From: Devosia oryzisoli
Lineage (GTDB): Bacteria > Pseudomonadota > Alphaproteobacteria > Rhizobiales > Devosiaceae
Reading direction: 5' to 3'
DNA: 64,000 bases
Assembly (NCBI RefSeq): GCF_014837245.1
Contig: NZ_JACYFU010000005.1
Span: forward strand, 1 to 64,000
In this document: piece by piece, positions 21,073 to 29,524 of the stretch
Layout: the number at the start of each line of letters is the position of its first letter
Numbering within the stretch: position 1 is the first letter of the stretch
Notes under the pieces: model-generated
Told to the model about the DNA's origin: nothing
Database searches by the model: none
The model's input: only the letters and a program-made list of their open reading frames with translations
Translations under genes and position numbers: made by a program

Positions 21073-21639
21073 TTATGCCGCTTCCTCGTCGCTTTCGGCG
21101 TCCGCAGCGTCGGTCTTGCCACGCTTTGGGCTCTTGGCGAGCTGCTTTTCGATTAGCTGCACGGCCTCGGTCAGCGTCAGCTTCTTGACGGCGCTGACTT
21201 CGCGGCTCATCCGGTCCATCGCTTGCTCGAAGAGCTGGCGCTCCGAATAGGACTGCTCGGGCTGGTCTTCGGAACGATAGAGGTCACGCACGACTTCCGA
21301 GATGGCGATGAGGTCGCCCGAATTAATCTTGGCTTCGTATTCCTGCGCGCGACGAGACCACATGGTGCGCTTGACGCGGGCGCGGCCGGTGACGGTATCG
21401 AGCGCCTTCTGGACTTCGTCTTCCTCGGCCAGCTTGCGCATGCCGACCGACTTGATCTTGGCGACGGGAACGCGGAGCGTCAGCTTGTCCTGCTCGAAGC
21501 TGATGACGAACAGCTCTAGCGTGAGACCAGCGACTTCCTGCTCTTCGATGGCCACGATGATGCCAACGCCATGAGAGGGATAGACGACATGTTCACCGGT
21601 CTTGAACCCGAGCCGCTGCTGTGACTTCTTGGCTACCAT
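21073..21639 (-). CDS. carD: CarD family transcriptional regulator
   Basis: CarD/CdnL proteins bind the RNA polymerase beta subunit through an N-terminal Tudor-like domain and stabilise open complexes, notably at rRNA promoters. This one has the RNAP-interaction start (FKTGEHVVYPSHGVGII) and a C-terminal helical DNA-binding region, then an acidic tail, in 188 residues. It is transcribed in the same direction as fdxA, a conserved neighbourhood. Its upstream region holds a promoter match and an intrinsic terminator. Confidence 0.95.
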   Translation of the reverse strand: MVAKKSQQRLGFKTGEHVVYPSHGVGIIVAIEEQEVAGLTLELFVISFEQDKLTLRVPVAKIKSVGMRKLAEEDEVQKALDTVTGRARVKRTMWSRRAQEYEAKINSGDLIAISEVVRDLYRSEDQPEQSYSERQLFEQAMDRMSREVSAVKKLTLTEAVQLIEKQLAKSPKRGKTDAADAESDEEAA

Positions 21640-21803
21640 ATGCTGGAACTCCTTGTTGACGCCCCAAATGGCCGGTTCCTCGCGGCAAGGACCGCCATCA
21701 AACTCTCTACGCGCGCCCGACCCGGGCGCATTAGCAGTACGAGCTCCAAGCCTTCCGGTTCCGCTTGTGTCCGGGAGGGCCAGATAACCGCAGGTTTTGT
21801 GTC

Positions 21804-21827
21804 AAAAAAATCGTGCCTTACGGCACG
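21804..21827 (-). terminator. Intrinsic terminator between fdxA and carD
   Basis: A 6-bp stem (CGTGCC with GGCACG) and 4-nt loop is followed on the minus strand by ATTTTTTT. It lies 170 bp after the fdxA stop and 165 bp before carD. Either it ends the fdxA transcript, or, if the promoter at 21861-21889 serves carD, it acts as an attenuator in the carD leader. Confidence 0.65.
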
Positions 21828-21860
21828 GGCTGGGTGAGGGGCTCAACTGCATATGGAAAG

Positions 21861-21889
21861 ACCATAGCACAAAAAATCAGCAAAATCAA
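21861..21889 (-). promoter_or_regulatory. Sigma-70 promoter candidate upstream of carD
   Basis: TTGATT, 17 bp and TATGGT lie on the minus strand in an A/T-rich patch (21855-21900). The predicted start is about 25 bp before the intrinsic terminator at 21804-21827. A second TTGACA at 21798-21803 has no good -10 partner. Confidence 0.45.
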
Positions 21890-21997
21890 AAGGAACGAAT
21901 CACCGCGCCGCTATAGGCGGTTGCGGCTGCCGATAATATGACGGCAGCATGACAAATGCCTGCTGCGCCCACAAATCTGCCGACTTACGAAAGTCCG

Positions 21998-22336
21998 TCA
22001 GTCGCCCTCGCCAGGCGCGTCGGTGAAGTACTTTGCCAGCTTGCCCTGTTCACCATCACGTTCCTTGGCCTCCGGCAGCGGATCGCGCCGCTCGGTCAGG
22101 TTTGGCCAGGCGGTGGAGAACTTGCGGTTGAGCTCTAGCCATTCATCGAGCCCGCTCTCTGTATCGGGCTTGATGGCCTCTGCCGGGCACTCCGGCTCGC
22201 AAACACCACAGTCGATACACTCGTCCGGATGGATCACCAGCATATTCTCGCCTTCATAGAAGCAGTCCACGGGACACACTTCGACGCAATCGGTGTATTT
22301 GCAGGCGATGCAATTGTCGGTGACGATGTAGGTCAT
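21998..22336 (-). CDS. fdxA: 7Fe ferredoxin FdxA
   Basis: This electron carrier has one [3Fe-4S] and one [4Fe-4S] cluster, shown by [18 protein letters not shown] (residues 9-26) and [12 protein letters not shown] (near 40). It has 112 residues with the long alphaproteobacterial C-terminal extension. It lies upstream of carD on the same strand, as in many Hyphomicrobiales. Confidence 0.96.
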   Translation of the reverse strand: MTYIVTDNCIACKYTDCVEVCPVDCFYEGENMLVIHPDECIDCGVCEPECPAEAIKPDTESGLDEWLELNRKFSTAWPNLTERRDPLPEAKERDGEQGKLAKYFTDAPGEGD

Positions 22337-22491
22337 CTAAACGGCGTTCCATGAAGGCTTCAGCGCTCGCCCCGAAGCGGACGGGCTGGTCTCGACGCTT
22401 GTGGTGCTAAACCGTTTTCCGGTCCCTCGCAAGGCCGCCGGCGAGGACCGATTGGCGCAGATTTGCGGGCAGCCGGAAACTTTTCCCGGCG

Positions 22492-22908
22492 CTAATCCTC
22501 GCCTTCTTCAGCGCCCCGCAGCCGGTCGGTCTCCCGGCGCTCTTTCTTGGTCGGCCGCCCGGCGCCCGGCCCCCTCGCGGCGATCGCCGCGTCATATGGC
22601 GAGAGTTCTACCCGGGGAACCGGAGGCGGCGACAGATCCTCATACAGCGCCTGGGCCTCGCTTGCCGGACCCCGGCGCGTGCCGCAGTCGAGCAAGCGCC
22701 AGATCACGACCCGACCATGCAGCGACATGGTGAGCACATCGCCCGCGCCCACCTTGTGGTCGGTGCGTTCGGTGCGCTCGCCATTGACCCGGATGGCCCC
22801 CGCCTCAATGATTTTTTGGGCCAGCGTGCGCGACTTGGCCGCGCGCGAAAAGAACAGGAACCGGTCGAGCCGCTCCTTTCGGATGGGCGCCTCGGCAGGG
22901 CCGGCCAA
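22492..22908 (-). CDS. RNA-binding S4 domain protein (Hsp15-like)
   Basis: The N-terminal S4 domain (LDRFLFFSRAAKSRTLAQKI ... GAIRVNG) matches Hsp15/HslR, which binds free 50S subunits carrying stalled peptidyl-tRNA. The C-terminal half is charged and ends with a basic GRPTKKERRETDRLRG segment typical of HslR. It starts with TTG 3 bp after the stop of the helicase gene, so translation is probably coupled. Confidence 0.9.
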   Translation of the reverse strand: MAGPAEAPIRKERLDRFLFFSRAAKSRTLAQKIIEAGAIRVNGERTERTDHKVGAGDVLTMSLHGRVVIWRLLDCGTRRGPASEAQALYEDLSPPPVPRVELSPYDAAIAARGPGAGRPTKKERRETDRLRGAEEGED

Positions 22909-22911
22909 TCG

Positions 22912-25827
22912 CTACTCGGTCTTGCCGCGCAGCGCCGCAAGGGCTGCAAATGGGCTATCGGGGTCGAACTTGCGCTCCTCACGCGGCGGCCGACGATCCT
23001 GACGGTCCGCCTTGTCCGGGCGGCCCTTGCCGCTGCCTGGCTTTGCCCCCTGCGGCCGGTCCTCACCCTGCGGCGGACGGCGCGGTCCCTTGGGCCGCTG
23101 CCGATCCGGGCGCCGCTGCTGACTCTCGGCCCCCTCGCGACGAGGACGATGGTCGCCCCTGCGCTGCTCGTTGCGACGTCCGCCGGGAAACCAGACCTCG
23201 TCGAACTCGGGCTCTGCCGTTGCCGGCAGTTCCTCGGCCTCGGTCGCCTCGTTGATCACACCCTCTGCCAAGCCCGGTGCGTCCTCGATCGGTGTCGCCA
23301 CCGGTTCGGTGGAAACGCTGCCCTCCGCTGCGTCCAGCGTCTCAGCCAGAGCGAGCGTTTCTGCGCTGGCCTCGGCCGGCACCGCCACTGGCTTTGGCGT
23401 GCGGCGCAGGCGATACCCGAGCGAGCTCAGAATGGAACTGAAATCCTCCCCCGAACAGCCGAGGAGGCTCGTCATCTCGACCGTCACGCGGAAGCCGTTG
23501 CCTTCGGCGGCGCCGGCCGGCAATTCGCCCTGCACTCGCGTCGGATCGAGCGCGATGAGCGGCCGAATGATGTCCGCCAGGCGCTCCAGGATATCGATAC
23601 GGACCGCCCGCTTGCCCGCCACCTTGAAGCCCGCGATCTCGTAGAGGCGAGTATCCACTTCCGGATCCACTTCGAACGAGGTTCGACCGGACAACACGAT
23701 ATGGGGAATGTCGGTGACGCCCGGCTGGCGCACGCCGCCATGCTTGAGTGCAAACAGGATCAGCGCAAGTTCGCGCGGCGCCGGCTTGAGCGAAAGCGGC
23801 AGGTAGATGTGATAGGCGCCGAACTTGATGCCCAGCTTGCGCATCTTGCCGCGCACGTCCTGGTCGAGCCCCTTGACCTCGTCGGCCACCGCGCCGCGCG
23901 GCAGCAGGCCCAGATGCTCGAACAACTGGTAGGCAATGCCGCGCGCCGAGCCCTCGAGGTCCGCCGGCGCCTCGAGCGACATGACCTGCTCAAGGACGGT
24001 ATTGATGTGGTGGCGCAGCCAGAGGCTGAGGCGATCCTGCACGCGCTCCAGGTCGGGCCCGGTCAGGGTCTCATCTGCGAGCATGATGATGCGCGGCCGG
24101 TAGAGGCTGTCGCCCTCTGCCAGCTCGGCCACAACTTCGCCGCGCCAACGCAGGCGCCCGTCCGTCGCCAGCACGAACTCTTCGTTTGGCGCTCCCGCCA
24201 GCCGGTCGGCGCGATTATGGATTTCAGGCGCCACGACCGAGTCGGCAGCCCCGCGCAACCCCTTGGCGTCCAAATCCCCTTCGGACCGCGCCAGCGTGAA
24301 GCGGAAGCCTTCCAGCGTGCCGATGAGGTGGCCTTCGAGCCGGACTTCGCCTTGGCTGTTGATTTCGGGAGATGCCATACGTTTGTCTTTCAGGTGGCGG
24401 AGCAGCACGCTTGTACGTCGATCGACAAACCGCTGGGTAAGGCGCTCGTGCAGCGCATCGCTCAGACGGTCTTCGATGTCCTTGGTCTTTTCGCGCCAAT
24501 GGACCGGGTCTTCAAGCCAGTTTTTGCGCGTCGCGACAAAGGTCCAGGTGCGAATCTGCCGGATTCGATTGCTCAGCGTGTCGATATCGCCCTCTGCATT
24601 GTCGCAGAACCGCACCTGCTCGGCGATCCAGTCGGCGCTGACGGCCCCGTGGCGCCTCAGATCGCCGAAGATGCGCGTGACGATTTCGCCATGGGCGGCC
24701 GGAGAAATCCCCTGATAATCCGGGATTTGGCAGCATTCCCAGAGGAGCCTCACCGCATCGCGTCCACGCGCCAGGGCGGCCGCTTCATTGCGGGCGAGGA
24801 ACTCCAGCGCATGCTGGTCGGTCGCCGTTGGAACCCGCGTCAGCGTGCGGTCCTGGGGCGCCATCTCCAGCGACCGGCGCAGCGCCTCGATCGATCCGAA
24901 ATCCAGCGCGCTGTTGCGCCATTGCAGCACTTTGACCGGTTCGAAATCGTGCGTTTCGAGTTGCACTACCAACTCTTCGTCGAAATTCTCCGTGCCGCCG
25001 GTGACCCCGAACGTGCCGTTGCGGGCATGCCGGCCGGCGCGACCAGCGATCTGCCCCAGTTCCGATGGGGTCAACGGGCGGCTCTGGTGGCCATCCCACT
25101 TGGTGTCGTCGGCAAAGGCCACGTGGTGGATGTCGAGGTTGAGGCCCATCCCGATCGCATCGGTGGCGACCAGAAAATCCACATCCCCGTTCTGGTAGAG
25201 ATCGACCTGCGCATTGCGTGTGCGCGGGGAGAGCGCGCCCATCACCACCGCCGCTCCGCCGCGCTCGCGCCGGATCAGTTCGGCAATGGCATAAACCTGC
25301 CGTGCAGAGAACGCGACAATGGCGCTTCGCGTGGGCTGTCGGGAGATCTTCTTCGAGCCCGAATAGGTCAATTGAGAAAAGCGTGGCCGCTCTATGATTT
25401 CGGCGTGCGGCAGCAGCTTGCGGATCACCGGCGCCATGGTGCCCGAGCCCAGCAGCAGCGTTTCGTGCACGCCCCTCGCCTTGAGGATGCGGTCGGTGAA
25501 GACGTGGCCGCGATCGAAGTCAATGGCGGTCTGGATCTCGTCCACCGCAACGCAATCGACATGGATGTCGCTTGGCATGGCTTCGACCGTCGCCACCCAG
25601 TAGCGCGGCTTGGCCGGAACGATGCGCTCCTCGCCGGTGACGAGCGCCACCGCCTGCACGCCGACGCGCTCAACCACGCGCTGATAGACCTCCCGGGCGA
25701 GAAGCCGCAGCGGCAGGCCGATCATCCCGGACGGATGGGCCAGCATGCGCTCGATCGCATAAAAGGTCTTGCCGGTATTGGTCGGCCCTAAAATGGCCTT
25801 GACCGATTGGGAGGGTGCGGAGGTCAT
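22912..25827 (-). CDS. SUV3-like DExH RNA helicase
   Basis: This is a 971-residue superfamily-2 helicase. Motif I GPTNTGKT is near residue 13, motif II is DEIQ, motif III GSGTM, and the C-terminal helicase domain has ATDAIGMGLN and QIAGRAGR. This set matches SUV3, the mitochondrial RNA-degradosome helicase of alphaproteobacterial origin. After the helicase core and SUV3 C-terminal region (to about 650) comes a domain of unknown function, then a 150-residue tail rich in Pro, Arg, Gln and Gly that looks disordered and RNA-binding. The downstream neighbour is an S4 RNA-binding protein. The role is probably RNA turnover or ribosome maintenance; substrate unknown. Confidence 0.92.
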   Translation of the reverse strand: MTSAPSQSVKAILGPTNTGKTFYAIERMLAHPSGMIGLPLRLLAREVYQRVVERVGVQAVALVTGEERIVPAKPRYWVATVEAMPSDIHVDCVAVDEIQTAIDFDRGHVFTDRILKARGVHETLLLGSGTMAPVIRKLLPHAEIIERPRFSQLTYSGSKKISRQPTRSAIVAFSARQVYAIAELIRRERGGAAVVMGALSPRTRNAQVDLYQNGDVDFLVATDAIGMGLNLDIHHVAFADDTKWDGHQSRPLTPSELGQIAGRAGRHARNGTFGVTGGTENFDEELVVQLETHDFEPVKVLQWRNSALDFGSIEALRRSLEMAPQDRTLTRVPTATDQHALEFLARNEAAALARGRDAVRLLWECCQIPDYQGISPAAHGEIVTRIFGDLRRHGAVSADWIAEQVRFCDNAEGDIDTLSNRIRQIRTWTFVATRKNWLEDPVHWREKTKDIEDRLSDALHERLTQRFVDRRTSVLLRHLKDKRMASPEINSQGEVRLEGHLIGTLEGFRFTLARSEGDLDAKGLRGAADSVVAPEIHNRADRLAGAPNEEFVLATDGRLRWRGEVVAELAEGDSLYRPRIIMLADETLTGPDLERVQDRLSLWLRHHINTVLEQVMSLEAPADLEGSARGIAYQLFEHLGLLPRGAVADEVKGLDQDVRGKMRKLGIKFGAYHIYLPLSLKPAPRELALILFALKHGGVRQPGVTDIPHIVLSGRTSFEVDPEVDTRLYEIAGFKVAGKRAVRIDILERLADIIRPLIALDPTRVQGELPAGAAEGNGFRVTVEMTSLLGCSGEDFSSILSSLGYRLRRTPKPVAVPAEASAETLALAETLDAAEGSVSTEPVATPIEDAPGLAEGVINEATEAEELPATAEPEFDEVWFPGGRRNEQRRGDHRPRREGAESQQRRPDRQRPKGPRRPPQGEDRPQGAKPGSGKGRPDKADRQDRRPPREERKFDPDSPFAALAALRGKTE

Positions 25828-26225
25828 TGCGCCCTATGTAAGGGGTTCGGGCCCGGCTTGCGAGAGGCAACACCGAATGAAGATTGGCGGCGCCTTCCGC
25901 CCTCGTGTGTTAACGACTGGAACGAAGCAGCAACGAAACACCACCGAATCGGCATTGTGCCGCGAGTGCCTGTTCGTTCTCCACAACATCTGGCCCCATT
26001 CCCGGGCAGCCGCCACAACGGGAGAACGTTTTGCCCGCAAACTGTGGCAATAGCGCCAGAAATCCTTTCACCTTCGTTAGCTTTCTCTTAAGAGCGGGCG
26101 CTCTGCCCAATGTGCTAATGAACCCTTACGCCGTGCCGCCGCCAAAATGATTGCAGGCTAATCGGCGAGCCCGTGCGCGCCGGGGCTTTCCGGCCTCTGC
26201 ATTGAAACTTTTTCGCATTGACGTC

Positions 26226-26253
26226 CCAGGCTGGGAAACGCCGCCCAGCCTGG
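26226..26253. repeat. 10-bp perfect inverted repeat in the helicase-DUF3108 gap
   Basis: CCAGGCTGGG and CCCAGCCTGG are separated by 8 nt. No T-run follows directly on either strand; an A/T-rich patch lies about 10 bp to its left. It would form a stable RNA hairpin if transcribed. Confidence 0.5.
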
Positions 26254-26317
26254 AGAACGGCCCCCGTGCGCGGCGAGATGATCACTATCTTGGCACGCCG
26301 TCGGTCTCTCAACGGAG

Positions 26318-26449
26318 TCACGACCACCGCTTTGCCGAGCAATTTAACGCCTGGACCAAAAGAGGAACGAACAGGGGCAGAATCGCGGCGGCGATGATGA
26401 TCTTGGTTTGTTCACCACCATATAGGGTGTGTGGACGTTCGAGGGGCAA
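26318..26449 (-). CDS. Possible small membrane peptide (unconfirmed sORF)
   Basis: The open frame has 43 codons from a TTG preceded by GAGG at 9 bp. It encodes a charged start (MPLERPHTLYGGEQTK), one strongly hydrophobic helix (IIIAAAILPLFVPLLVQAL) and a basic end. This is the layout of many bacterial single-TM small proteins, but the sequence is not one I recognise and chance cannot be excluded. Confidence 0.2.
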   Translation of the reverse strand: MPLERPHTLYGGEQTKIIIAAAILPLFVPLLVQALNCSAKRWS

Positions 26450-26847
26450 CTAAAGGCACCTCGCAACGGCCGAGGTCAGAGCGGAAGTCGTTCAAGAACC
26501 TAAAGAAGTCGCTAAAAGGGTGCCATTGCGCCATGTCTGAAGAGCGCGCCACCCCACTGACCGTGCTGCGCGGCCCCGCCGTAAACCCCTTGCCCCCCTA
26601 TTTCCGGGTTGTTGGCGCGGCCGTGGTAACGATAAATTCGTTGACGCGCCATTTCGGGACAAACCCGATGCGCCCGCCCGGAGCGTTCATTTCGCGCCAG
26701 TTGCCGGTCGTGGACGTGCAGGATCGCCTACTGTGGCTCGCGACTGTCCTGAAAATGGACTGTGCCGGTTCGGTACACTCGGCCGCCTTCTTTCGGAGGA
26801 CGAGAAAGCCAAAACGTTGTCCTATCGGCCAAAACGGCTTGATCCGT

Positions 26848-27621
26848 TCAGCGCGTGCCCACCAGCACCATGGAAAGGTCGCCCACCGTCGTCCCCAGGA
26901 TGGCGCGATAGGGAATATAGAAGCCGGTATCGGAGAGCGGCATGTACCAGATGAGAATGCGGCTCGAATCGGCGAGATAGTTGGTGATGTCCGAGGAGGT
27001 GTAGTGCCCGGAGATGGGCTTGTAGTCGATGGAGCACAACACCAGCGGCCCCTGATAGCCGGTGCGGGGCGAGGTCGCCTCGTCCGTGTTGACGTAGGCC
27101 ATGGCGATGTCGAAGCGTTCCACACCGGTAAAGATGTTGAGATCGCGTTGGCAGAGGCTCTTGTCGAGTCCTTCTCCCTTGAGCACGAAGGCGGAGAGGA
27201 AGTCGCCGACCCCTGTCAGATGCCGGCGCTCCAGCGGCACGCGGTCCGGCGTGTCGAGCACCGGGGGGTTGACCTTGAAACTGGAGACATCGCGCCCGAG
27301 GTAGCCGACGTCGACACTGAACTGTTCGCCGTTTGCCCGCGTCTCGAGCGTAAAGCTCTCCGACTGCAGGGCCGGCCCGCCTGAACTCCCGGTCGACCGG
27401 GCGGTGGCCGTTCCGCTCGCCACCATCGAGCCGAAGCCGGTGACATTGGCCGAAAGATCCAGCCCGTAGCGCTGGCCGTCGTCATCGAGGGTCACATCCA
27501 TCAGCGCCACATTGATGCGCCCGACGGTCATCACATAGCTGGCAGTGACGGAAACGGGGGCAGCAAAGGCGCCGGCCATGGAGGCGGCGAGGGTGGCAAG
27601 GGCAAGAGCGGATCGGATCAC
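26848..27621 (-). CDS. DUF3108 domain-containing exported protein
   Basis: This 257-residue protein has a signal peptide (VIRSALALATLAASMAGAFA) and then a DUF3108 beta-rich domain, recognisable from YVMTVGRINVALMDVTL and the C-terminal YIPYRAILGTTVGDLSMVL. It is probably periplasmic. The GTG at 27621 gives the clean signal peptide; a longer frame adds 31 unlikely residues. The function is unknown, though the family often sits near envelope genes. It is divergent from rpmB. Confidence 0.85.
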   Translation of the reverse strand: MIRSALALATLAASMAGAFAAPVSVTASYVMTVGRINVALMDVTLDDDGQRYGLDLSANVTGFGSMVASGTATARSTGSSGGPALQSESFTLETRANGEQFSVDVGYLGRDVSSFKVNPPVLDTPDRVPLERRHLTGVGDFLSAFVLKGEGLDKSLCQRDLNIFTGVERFDIAMAYVNTDEATSPRTGYQGPLVLCSIDYKPISGHYTSSDITNYLADSSRILIWYMPLSDTGFYIPYRAILGTTVGDLSMVLVGTR

Positions 27622-27746
27622 GGCTGGGTCTTTTCGTGTCGTCGCCCCCGGCGGACACGGCCGGGGCGAATCATTTCTTGCGGCCACCGTGCCGACGCTA
27701 TAGGGACCGCGCAAGCCGCTCGCACCCCTTTGAATCCCCCTCGCGC

Positions 27747-27775
27747 TTGACGGGGGAGCCCCTTTTCTCTACAGA
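27747..27775 (+). promoter_or_regulatory. Sigma-70 promoter of rpmB
   Basis: TTGACG, 17 bp and TACAGA lie on the plus strand about 80 bp before the rpmB start codon. Confidence 0.55.
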
Positions 27776-27856
27776 ACCCCCGGATTTCATGACAATCGAG
27801 GCCCGTTGCGGGATGACCCCGCCACGCAGGACCTTTACACAAACAGGATCTCAAAA

Positions 27857-28141
27857 ATGGCACGTCGCTGCGAACTGACCGGCAAGGGCGTTATGGTGGG
27901 CAACAATGTTTCGCACGCCCTCAACCGCACCCGCCGTCGTTTCCTTCCCAATCTGGTGAACGTCACGCTGATTTCCGAGGCGCTGAACCGCCCGGTGAAG
28001 CTGCGCATCGCCACCTCGGCCCTGCGCACCGTCGAACACCGCGGCGGCCTCGATGCGTTCCTGCTCAAGCAGGACGATGCTGACCTGTCCCCGCTGGCCC
28101 TGGGCATCAAGAAGGAAGTTCGCGCCGCCCTCGCCGGCTGA
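27857..28141 (+). CDS. rpmB: 50S ribosomal protein L28
   Basis: L28 is a small basic protein of the large subunit. The sequence begins [20 protein letters not shown] and has the alphaproteobacterial length of 94 residues with a C-terminal extension beyond the 78-residue E. coli form. AGGA lies 8 bp before the ATG. A sigma-70 promoter precedes it and a terminator follows, so it is probably monocistronic; it lacks the usual rpmG partner. Confidence 0.98.
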   Translation: MARRCELTGKGVMVGNNVSHALNRTRRRFLPNLVNVTLISEALNRPVKLRIATSALRTVEHRGGLDAFLLKQDDADLSPLALGIKKEVRAALAG

Positions 28142-28161
28142 GCGCCTTCCGATTTTCGATC

Positions 28162-28198
28162 AAACCGCGTGGGGGCCACCTCCGCGCGGTTTTTCTTT
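28162..28198 (+). terminator. Rho-independent terminator of rpmB
   Basis: AAACCGCG pairs with CGCGGTTT across a 15-nt loop, followed by TTTCTTT. It starts 20 bp after the rpmB stop codon. Confidence 0.75.
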
Positions 28199-28335
28199 GC
28201 CCGGTTGCTTCGCGCCCTGCCGGCTCTATACCAGCGACACCGGCATGGATTAGAACAGTGCCGGATCGCTCCGCCGATCTCCCCCCGAAGTCGCGTCGGT
28301 CTTTTGCCGATGGCGACGCAAAAAGGTGCAGTCTG

Positions 28336-29022
28336 ATGCTGTCTCGCTTTGTTGGCGCCATCGTCGCCATGGTGATCGTGGTCGCCGCCTCCAACGTCCT
28401 CGTGCTTTACCCCTTCCAGGTCCAGCTCGGCCCGGTGAACCTCGCCGACCTGCTGACCTGGGGCGCCTTTACCTTTCCCTTCGCCTTCCTGGTCACCGAC
28501 CTCACCAACCGGTTCGACGGCGCGCGCAATGCGCGGCTGGTCGTGCTGGTCGGCTTCCTCGTCGGCCTGGGCGTTTCCTTCTACCTCAGCTATCACCCCC
28601 TGCCTTGGAATGCGGGCGGAGCGCCGGCCACCACGCAACGCATCGCGCTGGCATCGGCCACCGCTTTCGTGGTCGGGCAGTTGCTCGATATCGCGGTCTT
28701 TTCGCGCCTCCGGGCCAGCCGCAACTGGCTGTTGCCGCCGCTCGCCGGATCGCTGTTCGGCTCGGTCATCGACACGACCATTTTCTTTACGGTGGCGTTT
28801 GCCCCCGCCCTGGCCTTTGTCGACGCGGCCTTCGGTCTTCCCGACGGGTCGCTGGCCTTCCCGGCGCCATGGCTTGGCATCGGACCGGAGGTGCCGCTCT
28901 GGCTGTCGCTGGCCTCAGGCGATTTCGCGGTCAAGTTCCTGGCGGCCCTCGTGCTGCTCGCACCCTATCGTGCTCTCATGGGACGCCTGAAGCCGCTACC
29001 ACCGCTCAGCGCCCTCGCCTGA
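28336..29022 (+). CDS. VUT family transporter (YhhQ-like queuosine precursor transporter)
   Basis: This 228-residue integral membrane protein has about six hydrophobic segments. WGAFTFPFAFLVTDLTNR and the later GSVIDTTIFFTVAF fit the vitamin-uptake-transporter family. E. coli YhhQ imports queuosine precursors such as preQ1. Here import would feed tRNA Q-modification, consistent with a gluQRS gene elsewhere in the window that modifies Q-tRNA-Asp. The ATG at 28336 removes a hydrophilic, poorly supported extension that starts at a GTG at 28258. Confidence 0.88.
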   Translation: MLSRFVGAIVAMVIVVAASNVLVLYPFQVQLGPVNLADLLTWGAFTFPFAFLVTDLTNRFDGARNARLVVLVGFLVGLGVSFYLSYHPLPWNAGGAPATTQRIALASATAFVVGQLLDIAVFSRLRASRNWLLPPLAGSLFGSVIDTTIFFTVAFAPALAFVDAAFGLPDGSLAFPAPWLGIGPEVPLWLSLASGDFAVKFLAALVLLAPYRALMGRLKPLPPLSALA

Positions 29023-29055
29023 ACGAGTACCGGAGCCCCTTGGCCCCATTTGCGA

Positions 29056-29457
29056 TCATGCCGGCGGCTTGCCGCCCGAAGGTGGCGGCACGAAAGGATT
29101 GCCGGGGGCCGGTTGCAGGATGGCGAAGACGTTGCCTTCGGGATCCCGGCAGGTGACTAGCTGGCCCACGCCCGCAATCTCGGTCGCCGGCACCACGATG
29201 GTGCCACCGCACGCGGTGATCTTCTTGCCATAGGCTTCGGCCGAAGGGACCTCTATGGTCGGCGTCATGGTTTGCCAACGGCGCTCGCGTCTAGCGATGC
29301 CGCCGCCGATCCCCGCCCCATCTTGCCCGGTGCCCAAGAGCCAATAGGGCGTGGGCCCTTCAAGCTTGGTAACCGGCCAGTCAAAGACGTCGGCATAAAA
29401 GTCGGCCGCGCGTTGCGGATCGTCAGCAGCGATGTCGATGTGGACGAAATGCGGCAT
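29056..29457 (-). CDS. VOC family protein (glyoxalase/bleomycin resistance fold)
   Basis: The protein has one vicinal-oxygen-chelate domain of 133 residues. It begins PHFVHIDIAADDPQRAADFY and ends with DPEGNVFAILQ, where the His near residue 6 and the late Glu position are the usual metal ligands. The enzymatic role and substrate cannot be inferred. It is on the same strand as the phytase-like gene, 67 bp downstream. Confidence 0.9.
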   Translation of the reverse strand: MPHFVHIDIAADDPQRAADFYADVFDWPVTKLEGPTPYWLLGTGQDGAGIGGGIARRERRWQTMTPTIEVPSAEAYGKKITACGGTIVVPATEIAGVGQLVTCRDPEGNVFAILQPAPGNPFVPPPSGGKPPA

Positions 29458-29524
29458 GGCGCGAACTCCGTGACATGGCCATGCTGCCACCGGAGGCTCG
29501 GACTAGATTGACGGTGGTCAAGGA

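Larger units (their letters stand above)
25828..26847. other. 1-kb gene-poor region with lower GC
   Basis: No conserved protein could be found in these 1,020 bp between the SUV3-like helicase and the DUF3108 gene. Open frames on both strands are short or run antisense into neighbours. Visible structures are a 10-bp inverted repeat at 26226-26253, a possible 43-codon membrane peptide at 26318-26449 (minus), and a weak hairpin (AACGG/CCGTT, 26833-26848) after the DUF3108 stop. It should hold the helicase promoter and could hide a small RNA. Confidence 0.5.

Noticed and set aside
22717..25791. 1,024-codon plus-strand frame
   Set aside because: It is the antisense shadow of the SUV3-like helicase and has no domain of its own.
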